DNA of 16,474 bases from an uncultured Prevotellaceae bacterium (GTDB lineage Bacteria > Bacteroidota > Bacteroidia > Bacteroidales > Bacteroidaceae), in NCBI GenBank assembly GCA_902775075.1, contig CACYKX010000041.1:2829-19302 (forward strand). The letters run 5' to 3'. The translations under genes were made by a program, and so were the position numbers. The notes beneath the pieces were generated by a model. That model was not told the origin of the DNA. It did not search any database and saw only the letters and a program-made list of their open reading frames with translations. How positions within the stretch are numbered: the stretch's first letter is position 1; the number at the start of each line of letters is the position of its first letter. Positions 1 to 6,581 of this stretch are shown piece after piece.

Positions 1-1
1 A

Positions 2-67
2 GGTGGTCATATCTGGCGCAACTGGCGTATCTATCTTACAGAATTCGTTCCGTTACTTTTTAAGTAA
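2..67 (+). CDS. C-terminal end of a putative esterase D / feruloyl-esterase-like hydrolase (partial)
   Basis: The plus-strand frame is open from the left edge and ends in TAA at 65-67. It encodes 21 residues, including G-G-H-x-W-x-N-W-R near the start and E-F-x-P-L-L-F-K at the end. As I remember the family, this pattern (glycine pair, catalytic histidine, tryptophans, aromatic C-terminus) closes many Bacteroidota alpha/beta-hydrolase esterases of the esterase D / CE1 type, which remove acyl or feruloyl groups from plant polysaccharides. The histidine of G-G-H would be the catalytic one. Only the tail is visible, so nucleophile, signal peptide and substrate cannot be judged. It is convergent with the sensor/regulator at 720-3659. 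The other two plus-strand frames give no recognisable protein. Confidence 0.5.
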   Translation, partial: GGHIWRNWRIYLTEFVPLLFK

Positions 68-246
68 CGAATGTTAAGGATGATGGGCTGGAAAAACTAT
101 CACTTGAGTGATGAATCTAGAAGAAATATTTTATAATATTTAAACTTTGATTCGGGTTCTGTTAACAGAAATCGTGTACTGTTTTGTGTTCATTCTAGAA
201 CAAATTGGATTCTATTTACCCCCAAAATATCCCCTACTCCCTTCTC

Positions 247-263
247 CGGAGGTTGATCTTCCG
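247..263. repeat. Small hairpin, 6-bp stem, next to the larger palindrome
   Basis: CGGAGG (247-252) pairs with CTTCCG (258-263) around a 5-nt loop, with one G-T wobble. It ends one base before the 16-bp palindrome at 265-302, so the two would stack as consecutive hairpins in a plus-strand transcript. Alone it could be chance; its position is what makes it notable. Confidence 0.4.
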
Positions 264-264
264 A

Positions 265-302
265 ACGAAGTTAACTGCATCGGCTTATGCAGTTAACTTC
301 GT
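265..302. repeat. Perfect 16-bp palindrome, copy 1 of a dispersed repeat
   Basis: ACGAAGTTAACTGCAT (265-280) and its exact reverse complement (287-302) flank a 6-nt loop, CGGCTT. The 14-mer GAAGTTAACTGCAT recurs exactly at 3833-3846, so this is a repeated element and not a lone hairpin. No T-run follows on either strand, so it is not a standard terminator. A degenerate partial copy follows: GTTAACT..TAAGCYGAT occurs at 292-310 and again at 336-353. It may be a REP-like element, a protein-binding palindrome, or part of a structured 3' end of the esterase transcript. Confidence 0.7.
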
Positions 303-361
303 AAGCTGATGCGAATAGGTTTGTAGCCTTACGTTGTTAACTAATAAGCCGATTTTCCCAG

Positions 362-395
362 TATATTTTGATAGTAGAATACATGTCAAAATATA
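362..395. repeat. AT-rich inverted repeat, 10-bp stem
   Basis: TATATTTTGA (362-371) is exactly complementary to TCAAAATATA (386-395), with a 14-nt loop. The stem is almost all A/T and would be weak as RNA. It could be a protein-binding dyad or a remnant of the repeat cluster to its left. No promoter is recognisable beside it. Confidence 0.45.
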
Positions 396-515
396 TCTTA
401 CTGATAATCAAATAGTTGCATTTCAGTTCTAATTTTGATATTCATAATCAATCCTTCATTAATTCTGAATTTACAAATTATGAGCACCTTTCTTCGGTTA
501 AAAATTAAGGAATTT

Positions 516-532
516 AACGTTCGTTGAACGTT
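516..532. repeat. Short perfect dyad, 7-bp arms with 3-nt centre
   Basis: AACGTTC (516-522) and GAACGTT (526-532) form a compact dyad with centre GTT. The size would suit a dimeric regulator, but no gene starts nearby on either strand, so a regulatory role is speculative. Confidence 0.35.
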
Positions 533-647
533 GGAGCATTCAACTTAATAATGCAACAACTTCCTTTATTTTGAATTCATCGAACTCACATCATAATATA
601 TCGATAAAACAGGTTGTGCCTAACTTTCCGGAATCGGTCTTTCTTAT

Positions 648-682
648 GAGCAGAAAGAGAAACTATCTCTTTCTGCTCTTTT
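648..682 (+). terminator. Hairpin terminator between convergent genes
   Basis: GAGCAGAAAGAGA (648-660) pairs perfectly with TCTCTTTCTGCTC (666-678): a 13-bp stem with a 5-nt loop. On the plus strand TTTT (679-682), then CCTT, follow, so it can act as an intrinsic terminator for transcription coming from the esterase side. On the minus strand it lies about 40 nt after the regulator stop codon. No T-run follows there, though the hairpin may still mark that transcript's 3' end. The T-tract is short, so efficiency is uncertain. Confidence 0.6.
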
Positions 683-719
683 CCTTAGGTAGATTCAGTT
701 TCCCGAGATTCTATATACT

Positions 720-3659
720 TTATTTCATAAAAAAGGATGGGGTGACGCCAAACTTTTTGGTAAAGCAACGGGTGAAATATTTGGGATCGTTGAAGCCAAC
801 CTTGAAGGCTATCTGTGCCACATTGCGGTTGGCATCATTCTTGAGCAACATATCCTTGGCTATCTCGAGACGATAACTGCGCATAAATTTGGAGGTGGAC
901 TCGCCCGTCTCTGCGGAGATGATCTTGCAGAGGGCTGATCGACTTACATCAAGACTCTCGGCTAAACTGTTTACGTCGAATTCGGCATTTGAATAATTCT
1001 TTTCCATGATCTCTGTGAGGCGCTCCATGAATGTCTTCACATCTATGCGGTCGGCCTCCACACTCTTCTTCAGACTCGCCTTGATTCGGTGCTGGGTGAG
1101 GAGGATATTCTCGATACGACCCTGCAACTGTTCGGGTTCTTCGCTATTCTTCAGTGCATCGACAATGGGCTTCATCAGTCGTTCTGCTTCTCGATAGCGC
1201 AACTCGGCTACATGCTTGTTGTACAGGTATTTAACAACAGAGAGTAAAACTATTAGTACAATAGTCACAAACCACCAACTTTTCCAGAAATAGGGCGAAA
1301 CTATGACGCCTAAGGTGATTACGGCGTCGTTGGTATCGTTAAGCGTGGATACGTATTTCACCTCAAATTGATAATGTCCTGATGGCAGATTGGTATAGCG
1401 CACGCTGTTTTGTCCGGCCGGCAACTGGGTCCAGTCATCGTCGAAACCTTTCAAACGATAGCTGTACACACCTTGCGTTTCTGATCCGTAGTTTAGGGCA
1501 GAGAAACTGATTTCTATCGATTTGTCGCCTTCGTGCAGATGTATTTCGTCAGCAATAGAGATGTCTTGATCCATATATCGCCCATCGGCATACGCTATTT
1601 GGTTGGCCACAGAAAGACGGGTAAAGCGCAAGTGACCTTGATACAAGGTCATACTATTGTCGCCTTCTAAGATCGTAAAACCTTCTGTGCCGCCCAAGAG
1701 AATGCTTCCGTTTGGACCATTGACGGCAGAGTTCCAGTAGAATTGGTTGGTGATGAGTCCGTCGCTCTGATAGTAGTTGTAGCACATACCGGTCTTGGGG
1801 TCGAAATGCGAGAGTCCGTTGTCGGTGGTCAACCAGAGTTTACCGTTTTTGTCTTCTACGATTCCTTTCACGGAATTGTTTGGGAGACCGTTTTTCATGG
1901 TGTATACCTTAAAACTTTCATGGCCTTGTTGGTCGACTTCGCGATGATAGAGACCATATCCGTTGCTTCCTAACCATAATGTACCATCTTTTGACTGACA
2001 AAATGAACATATTTTGTCAATGATTCCACTCTTAGGATTATCAAGTTTATTCGTTAAAACTCGGTATTTGAAATGCCCTTTCTTATCTCTCGATTTCAGG
2101 TTCACACAGATCACGCCTTTGAGAAATCCCATCCATAGTGTGCCATCTTTGTCGATAATACTTCCTATGGCTCCGCGGATATTTCGACAACCTGGAAACG
2201 GATCGCTGATTGTCTTCGTTGCATAATTGTAGAAAAAGATGCCATCATTACTACCTATCCACATTCCTTTATTATATGGATCGTATATCAATGCTCCGAT
2301 ATAATTCAGCAAAGTAGTATACTCGTGTGGAACACTGAGACGATGAACAGTCGATGTGTTATTCTTGTTCATGATATTGATTCCGCCTGCCCATGTTCCA
2401 ATCCATAAATGGCCGTTATCGTCTGACGCAATAGTTGATACACTATTGTGCGAAAGTCCGGAATTAGCAGTTGTATAATGTACAAACGAGTTCTTTCCCG
2501 GGTCTAATCGATTGAGCCCGCCCTCTACGGTTCCTATCCATAGTGTTCCGTCATTGTCAGCATATATCGAGTTGACACAGTTGGCTGAAATGCTTCCGGG
2601 GTCTGCACTGTGTACATAATTATGCAAAACAAGTTGACGTGGATTGAGCTTCACAATACCCCCCGACTCCGTTCCTACCCAAATGATTCCGTTCTTCAGG
2701 AAAAGACAGTTTACGAAATTGCTTAGTAGCGGATATTTTTTACTGTTGCTACTCCAATGTATAAAGCCATCGCTTTTGGGGTCATAGAGGTCTACGCCGT
2801 CGAGAGTACCCAGCATCACATGATTGCTATTATCGAGTGCAACATCGGTAACGGAATTGTGGGATAAAGAGCTTTTACGATTATCAGTGCGATATATCTT
2901 TACAATTTTTCCTTTCTTATCGAGTATATACAGTCCGTTACTTGTCGCCATCCACAGGTGGTTGTTCACCTTTTTAATACTCTGTATGAAGAGGCCGGAA
3001 AGGTGGGTCACTTCTTTGCTGATATTTTGGCGAATCAACTTACCTTTGTGGGGAATCAATTTATATAATCCGCCGTCTATGGCAGCCCATACGGTGGAAT
3101 TACCTTCTACATCAGCAATCATAACATCGGGGGTATTAGTGCGATAGTTAAGGTTTTCGATGGTGGCCACATGACCTTTCTCGTCAAAGGTGATATGATA
3201 GATTTTACCGAGGGTCACCACCCACATAGCGCCTTTGCTGTCGCAGAAGGTTTTCACGGATTGCTCGCGTAAAATCTTTACGAGTTGATTAGTTTTATCT
3301 ATCGGCAACACGGATTGTAGTGTGGTGAGGTCAAGCACTTCTGTATATTCTTCGAAGGAAATCCAAAGACGGTGGAAGTGATCTTCAGTGATGTTATGAC
3401 ATGTATTACTACGAAGGGACATCCCTTGATTGCCGATACCGAAATACATATAGTTGAACCCGTCGTATCTCACCAGTCCTCCACCATGTGTGGCAATCCA
3501 AATAAAGCCGTAGCTGTCGCCATAGATGTCGTCAACGTAATTACTCGGTAAACCTGTCGACATATTCAGATACGATACATTATATCTTTCTACAAGTGGG
3601 TTTTGTGCTTTTGCTGTAAAAATAAATAAAGTTAGTAATAGTGCAAAATAGTGTTTCAT
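720..3659 (-). CDS. Kinase-less hybrid-sensor-like regulator: Reg_prop propellers, Y_Y_Y, one TM helix, AraC HTH
   Basis: A 979-residue single-pass membrane transcription regulator. Residues 1-18 are a signal peptide (basic start, hydrophobic core, A-K-A before Q). Residues of about 25-700 carry repeated Reg_prop motifs (D-G-T-L-W-I-G-T...G-G-L-x-x-L/Y type), expected to form two periplasmic beta-propellers. A Y_Y_Y domain follows at about 716-775, then a transmembrane helix at about 790-813. Only about 165 cytoplasmic residues remain: a helical linker and an AraC-type helix-turn-helix at about 887-979, including V-A-x-I-A-F-x-V-G-F-N-D-x-K-Y-F-T-R-x-F-K-K-x-F-G. Classic Bacteroidota hybrid two-component regulators have histidine kinase and receiver domains between membrane and HTH; both are absent, with no frameshift to explain it. 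By family analogy it would sense an oligosaccharide in the periplasm and act directly on promoters of a nearby utilisation locus. The ligand is unknown. The ATG at 3659 has its own promoter 35 nt upstream. Confidence 0.88.
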   Translation of the reverse strand: MKHYFALLLTLFIFTAKAQNPLVERYNVSYLNMSTGLPSNYVDDIYGDSYGFIWIATHGGGLVRYDGFNYMYFGIGNQGMSLRSNTCHNITEDHFHRLWISFEEYTEVLDLTTLQSVLPIDKTNQLVKILREQSVKTFCDSKGAMWVVTLGKIYHITFDEKGHVATIENLNYRTNTPDVMIADVEGNSTVWAAIDGGLYKLIPHKGKLIRQNISKEVTHLSGLFIQSIKKVNNHLWMATSNGLYILDKKGKIVKIYRTDNRKSSLSHNSVTDVALDNSNHVMLGTLDGVDLYDPKSDGFIHWSSNSKKYPLLSNFVNCLFLKNGIIWVGTESGGIVKLNPRQLVLHNYVHSADPGSISANCVNSIYADNDGTLWIGTVEGGLNRLDPGKNSFVHYTTANSGLSHNSVSTIASDDNGHLWIGTWAGGINIMNKNNTSTVHRLSVPHEYTTLLNYIGALIYDPYNKGMWIGSNDGIFFYNYATKTISDPFPGCRNIRGAIGSIIDKDGTLWMGFLKGVICVNLKSRDKKGHFKYRVLTNKLDNPKSGIIDKICSFCQSKDGTLWLGSNGYGLYHREVDQQGHESFKVYTMKNGLPNNSVKGIVEDKNGKLWLTTDNGLSHFDPKTGMCYNYYQSDGLITNQFYWNSAVNGPNGSILLGGTEGFTILEGDNSMTLYQGHLRFTRLSVANQIAYADGRYMDQDISIADEIHLHEGDKSIEISFSALNYGSETQGVYSYRLKGFDDDWTQLPAGQNSVRYTNLPSGHYQFEVKYVSTLNDTNDAVITLGVIVSPYFWKSWWFVTIVLIVLLSVVKYLYNKHVAELRYREAERLMKPIVDALKNSEEPEQLQGRIENILLTQHRIKASLKKSVEADRIDVKTFMERLTEIMEKNYSNAEFDVNSLAESLDVSRSALCKIISAETGESTSKFMRSYRLEIAKDMLLKNDANRNVAQIAFKVGFNDPKYFTRCFTKKFGVTPSFFMK

Positions 3660-3693
3660 GAATGTCTTTCTCGATGATATTATTGGTCATCTG

Positions 3694-3726
3694 CAAAGGT
3701 AACACATTTTTCATAAATTCTGAAAA
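3694..3726 (-). promoter_or_regulatory. Bacteroidota-type promoter for the regulator gene
   Basis: Read on the minus strand, TACCTTTG (3701-3694) matches the TAnnTTTG -7 consensus exactly. Twenty bases upstream lies TTTC (3725-3722), one mismatch from the -33 TTTG. Transcription would start near 3687, giving a leader of about 27 nt before the ATG at 3659. Basis: consensus match and spacing only. Confidence 0.65.
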
Positions 3727-3790
3727 GTTTCCAGTGTTTTTCTCATCTCTACTCCCACTATGGTCATATTAATATGGACTCATGGGGATT

Positions 3791-3823
3791 AAAAACGAAA
3801 AAGCCCACACCGAAGTGTGGACT
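3791..3823 (-). terminator. Rho-independent terminator ending the dksA-lspA-nadC-dipeptidase run
   Basis: On the minus strand a 9-bp stem (one G-T wobble), 3823-3815 with 3810-3802, is capped by the very stable TTCG tetraloop (3814-3811). TTTTT (3802-3798, the first T closing the stem), CG and TTTTT (3795-3791) follow. It lies 54 nt after the dipeptidase stop codon and just before the regulator's promoter region, separating the two transcription units. No T-run supports a plus-strand role. Confidence 0.88.
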
Positions 3824-3832
3824 AAAAAGTTT

Positions 3833-3866
3833 GAAGTTAACTGCATGTTCGCATACAGTCAATTTC
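3833..3866 (-). repeat. Imperfect palindrome, copy 2 of the dispersed repeat; possible first half of a tandem terminator
   Basis: GAAGTTAACTGCATG (3833-3847) and CATACAGTCAATTTC (3852-3866) form a 15-position stem around a 4-nt loop. The first 14 bases are identical to 267-280. On the minus strand the fold has one mismatch and two G-U pairs; on the plus strand it is worse (two mismatches and one wobble), so the RNA form is favoured on the minus strand. TTTTT (3828-3824) follows after four bases on that strand. It may therefore be the first of two consecutive terminators after the dipeptidase gene. Confidence 0.6.
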
Positions 3867-3876
3867 TTATCGTAAT

Positions 3877-5520
3877 TTATTTGCTTTCAAACTTATCGCC
3901 TGTCTGCTTGATAAGTTCTCTAGCGTATGATTCCGGATAACCAGGACGGATGACACGGGCACCAAGACCTTCTGGTGTGCGCTCGAAATGACCGTCTTTC
4001 TCTGGTTTCACAATCATATCGTTGAACTTCACTACTAGGTAGGTGCGAAGGTTCTTCCATGTGGTCATCATCTCGTTGCAATACTGGTTTTGTACACCTG
4101 TGAGATACTGGATAGCCTTTGCCGGACTTTCTTTATATAAATTCATAGCCTGGGCTTCTACGCGCTGCTGGTTGCTCAAGTATGAGTTTTCGAGACTGTC
4201 GCGCACGCTCTTAAGACTTGGGAAGAGGGCACAATAGCGTGGATATACCATGTTGCTCACCATGTTGCAGAGCCAATAGGCATTGTCGTCGTTGTAAGTC
4301 ACTGCATCGGCTCCCGGTGTGTTGTAACAGAGTGGACGCTCGATAGTGCCACAGTAGATTGGTGTATAGGCAATCATATTCGGATCGTCGTTACCAAACC
4401 ATAATACGCCACCTATCTGACGCGGCATCCAACTGCGCATCTGACTAATATAGGTGAAACCTGTCTGCTGGGTGGAAGTTGGGCGCTCGTTGAAATATTT
4501 CTTACCATCTATGGTAAACTGCAATGGTGTCGGGCGATATGGCATCTGCCAGATTCCACCACCAATATCTTTGCCATCAGCAACAGACAGGGCTGTACCT
4601 TCGTAATGATCGCGCATGGCCATAGCAAGATCACCAAAAGTGAGTTTGTGTTCTGGAACGCTCCACAATGGCATATCTTCAGCTTTAGGATCCTTACCGA
4701 TTGCCCAAGACAGATAACGATCAAAGCCTTTTACGAAATGACGGAAGAAGGCCCATGCACGTGCGTCACAGAATCGTCGACCTGAGAAGTCTGGGAAGGC
4801 ATAGGCATTTTTGAAGTTGAACTCTTTATCGGTTCCCTTATACCATCCCTTCATACGGGCGTATTTCACAACGTTCTTACTATGAAGTACTTCGGTGTTG
4901 TATTTAGCAAACACACCGATACGACTTTGGTTGGCATGAGCACAAATGGCGTTGTCTGGAATGCGCACGGCCACCCATACCACCTTGTTACCTTTGTCAC
5001 CACCGCAACCTTGCATCTCCATAATCCATGCTTCGTTTGGATCACAGATGGTGAAGGTTTCGCCTTCACTGGCATAACCGTATTTCTCTACCAATGATGT
5101 CATCACATGGATAGCTTCACGGGCTGTCTTACTTCTTTGTAGGGCTATATAAATAAGTGAACCATAGTCGATAATACCTTTTTTATCAACCATTTCTTCA
5201 CGTCCGCCATAGGTAGTTTCGCCAATGGTTACTTGGTATTCATTGATGTTTCCAACGACATTGTAGGTGACTGAGGCTTCTGGTATTTCACCAAGATATT
5301 TCTGTGAATCCCAGTCGTAGATCTTGCGCATCTCACCTTTGGCATGTACACCCGCAGCATAATGAGCTAGATTCTGAAACATACCATAGTCATCGGCATT
5401 ATAAGTACACATCACAGAACCGTCTGCTGATGCTTTCTTGCCAACAATGAAGTTGGTACAAGCATCGGCTGACATATAGCCAGCCCATGCTATTATCAAG
5501 GATAAAAATATTTTCTTCAT
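3877..5520 (-). CDS. Secreted C69-family dipeptidase (N-terminal nucleophile hydrolase)
   Basis: A 547-residue exported peptidase of the C69/U34 (PepD-like) family, which cleaves dipeptides with an N-terminal cysteine as nucleophile. Residues 1-20 are a signal peptide ending S-A-D-A. Cleavage would leave Cys21 first in C-T-N-F-I-V-G-K-x-A-S-A-D-G-S, the family signature. C-A-H-A-N-Q-S-R-I and the D-P-N-x-A-W-I-M-E-M block are also characteristic. Length suits the larger Bacteroidota members. The longest frame starts at TTG (5529); I prefer ATG (5520) because it gives a clean signal peptide and its A is the last base of the nadC stop (TAATG), suggesting coupled translation. The -3 to -1 residues A-D-A fit signal peptidase I better than a lipobox, and lipidating Cys21 would block catalysis. 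It likely acts in the periplasm on peptides taken up for nutrition, and is the last gene of its run. Confidence 0.9.
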   Translation of the reverse strand: MKKIFLSLIIAWAGYMSADACTNFIVGKKASADGSVMCTYNADDYGMFQNLAHYAAGVHAKGEMRKIYDWDSQKYLGEIPEASVTYNVVGNINEYQVTIGETTYGGREEMVDKKGIIDYGSLIYIALQRSKTAREAIHVMTSLVEKYGYASEGETFTICDPNEAWIMEMQGCGGDKGNKVVWVAVRIPDNAICAHANQSRIGVFAKYNTEVLHSKNVVKYARMKGWYKGTDKEFNFKNAYAFPDFSGRRFCDARAWAFFRHFVKGFDRYLSWAIGKDPKAEDMPLWSVPEHKLTFGDLAMAMRDHYEGTALSVADGKDIGGGIWQMPYRPTPLQFTIDGKKYFNERPTSTQQTGFTYISQMRSWMPRQIGGVLWFGNDDPNMIAYTPIYCGTIERPLCYNTPGADAVTYNDDNAYWLCNMVSNMVYPRYCALFPSLKSVRDSLENSYLSNQQRVEAQAMNLYKESPAKAIQYLTGVQNQYCNEMMTTWKNLRTYLVVKFNDMIVKPEKDGHFERTPEGLGARVIRPGYPESYARELIKQTGDKFESK

Positions 5521-6371
5521 TATTCGCAAGCCTTAAAAGACATATCAAGTCCCTTTACGGAATGGGTGAGTGCACCGACACTGATGAAGTCGACACCTTG
5601 CTCGGCATACGGACGGATTGTGTCGTAGGTGATGCCACCACTTGACTCTACTTCCATGCGATGGTTGATAAGGTCTACAGCTTTCTTGGTATCTGCCACG
5701 GTGAAATTGTCGAGCATCACGCGGTCTACTCCACCCTTGTCGAGAACTTGCTGCAATTCGTCGAAATCGCGAACTTCGATTTCAATCTTCAAATCGAGGT
5801 TGTTCTTCTTCAAGTATTCGTGACATCTGTCGATGGCGTTGGTGATACCACCGGCAAAGTCGATATGGTTATCTTTGAGTAAGATCATATCAAAGAGACC
5901 AATACGATGGTTCATACCACCACCAATTTTCACGGCTTGCTTCTCCAACATACGCATACCCGGTGTGGTCTTGCGAGTATCGAGAATGTGGCAACCGGTA
6001 CCAGCAATGCGCTCTACGTATTTATGTGTCATTGTGGCAATACCACTCATGCGCTGCATGATGTTGAGCATCAAACGCTCTGTTTGCAACAAACTTCTAG
6101 TTTTACCGGTAACGATCATGGCGATATCACCTTTCTTTACCTGTGCCCCGTCATTGATAAGTACCTCTACTTGCATGGTTGGGTCGAAGCGAGCAAAGAC
6201 TTTCTTAGCTACCTCGACACCAGCGAGAATACCATCTTCCTTAATCAGAAGGTGGCTCTTGCCCATAGCATCTTCCGGAATACAACACAATGTGGTATGG
6301 TCGCCATCACCTATATCTTCAGCAAATGACAACTCAATCAATTTATCTTCTAATTCGTCAACACTTAACAT
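5520..6371 (-). CDS. nadC: Nicotinate-nucleotide pyrophosphorylase (carboxylating), quinolinate phosphoribosyltransferase
   Basis: A 283-residue cytoplasmic enzyme of de novo NAD synthesis: quinolinate plus PRPP gives nicotinate mononucleotide, pyrophosphate and CO2. Recognised motifs are E-R-L-M-L-N (98-103), H-I-L-D-T-R-K-T-T-P-G-M-R (128-140), the glycine-rich K-I-G-G-G-M-N-H-R-I-G-L segment (148-159), K-D-N-H (166-169) and the C-terminal V-E-S-S-G-G-I phosphate-binding strand. Length is normal for the family. It starts at ATG 6371, overlapping the end of the upstream 71-residue gene by 7 nt, and its stop overlaps the dipeptidase start, so all three are almost certainly co-translated. nadE, the last step to NAD, lies about 6 kb away in another transcription unit. 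I see no nadA or nadB. Confidence 0.96.
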   Translation of the reverse strand: MLSVDELEDKLIELSFAEDIGDGDHTTLCCIPEDAMGKSHLLIKEDGILAGVEVAKKVFARFDPTMQVEVLINDGAQVKKGDIAMIVTGKTRSLLQTERLMLNIMQRMSGIATMTHKYVERIAGTGCHILDTRKTTPGMRMLEKQAVKIGGGMNHRIGLFDMILLKDNHIDFAGGITNAIDRCHEYLKKNNLDLKIEIEVRDFDELQQVLDKGGVDRVMLDNFTVADTKKAVDLINHRMEVESSGGITYDTIRPYAEQGVDFISVGALTHSVKGLDMSFKACE

Positions 6372-6580
6372 AATACTTTATTGTTTTGATAGGCGCGAAG
6401 GATTCCTTCGTCGTCTCGTTTAATTTCTATTTTTCCTCCTAACCATTCTGTAAGGGGTAGTTCGTCGCGGAACTCATAGTAGTTTACTACTCTCCCCTCT
6501 TCTATCTCTACCACAGCTTGGATGAGTTTATCTTCACCGATGATCACTTCATGAGCTGCTACTCGTCGTAGTTCTTCCAT
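6365..6580 (-). CDS. Small acidic hypothetical protein (71 aa)
   Basis: I do not recognise a family. From ATG 6580 the product is 71 residues, acidic, with no signal peptide or membrane segment and one cysteine, the last residue. It begins M-E-E-L-R-R-V-A-A-H-E and reads as alternating beta-strand-like stretches, such as L-I-Q-A-V-V-E-I and V-V-N-Y-Y-E-F, suggesting a compact beta-sheet fold. The frame extends upstream to 6643, but that part overlaps the lipoprotein gene. ATG 6580 begins one base after the lipoprotein stop, and the gene overlaps nadC by 7 nt, so the spacing supports a real operon member. A role linked to nadC or the lipoprotein is only suggested by position. Confidence 0.72.
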   Translation of the reverse strand: MEELRRVAAHEVIIGEDKLIQAVVEIEEGRVVNYYEFRDELPLTEWLGGKIEIKRDDEGILRAYQNNKVLC

Positions 6581-6581
6581 G

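Larger units (their letters stand above)
68..719. other. AT-rich intergenic region with many inverted repeats
   Basis: These 652 nt lie between two convergent genes. I find no convincing coding frame: the one plus-strand frame entering from 571 runs through the end of the regulator gene in antisense and resembles nothing. There is no tRNA-like fold and no clear Bacteroidota promoter. The interval holds several inverted repeats, listed separately: 247-263, 265-302 with an alternative fold 277-312, 362-395, 516-532 and 648-678. For 3' flanking DNA this is unusually structured. Confidence 0.6.

Noticed and set aside
51..69. 8-bp hairpin CGTTACTT / AAGTAACG over the esterase stop codon, considered as a terminator
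   Set aside because: No T-run follows on the plus strand and the stem is short; probably incidental.
571..876. 101-residue plus-strand open frame at the regulator 3' end
   Set aside because: It runs across a terminator-like hairpin and then antisense through the conserved AraC HTH codons; no family resemblance.
5521..5529. TTG start three codons upstream for the dipeptidase
   Set aside because: The ATG at 5520 overlaps the nadC stop as TAATG and gives a cleaner signal peptide; the TTG adds only M-R-I.
5833..6423. 196-residue plus-strand open frame opposite nadC
   Set aside because: It is fully antisense to nadC and the small upstream gene, with no protein-like features beyond chance hydrophobic stretches.
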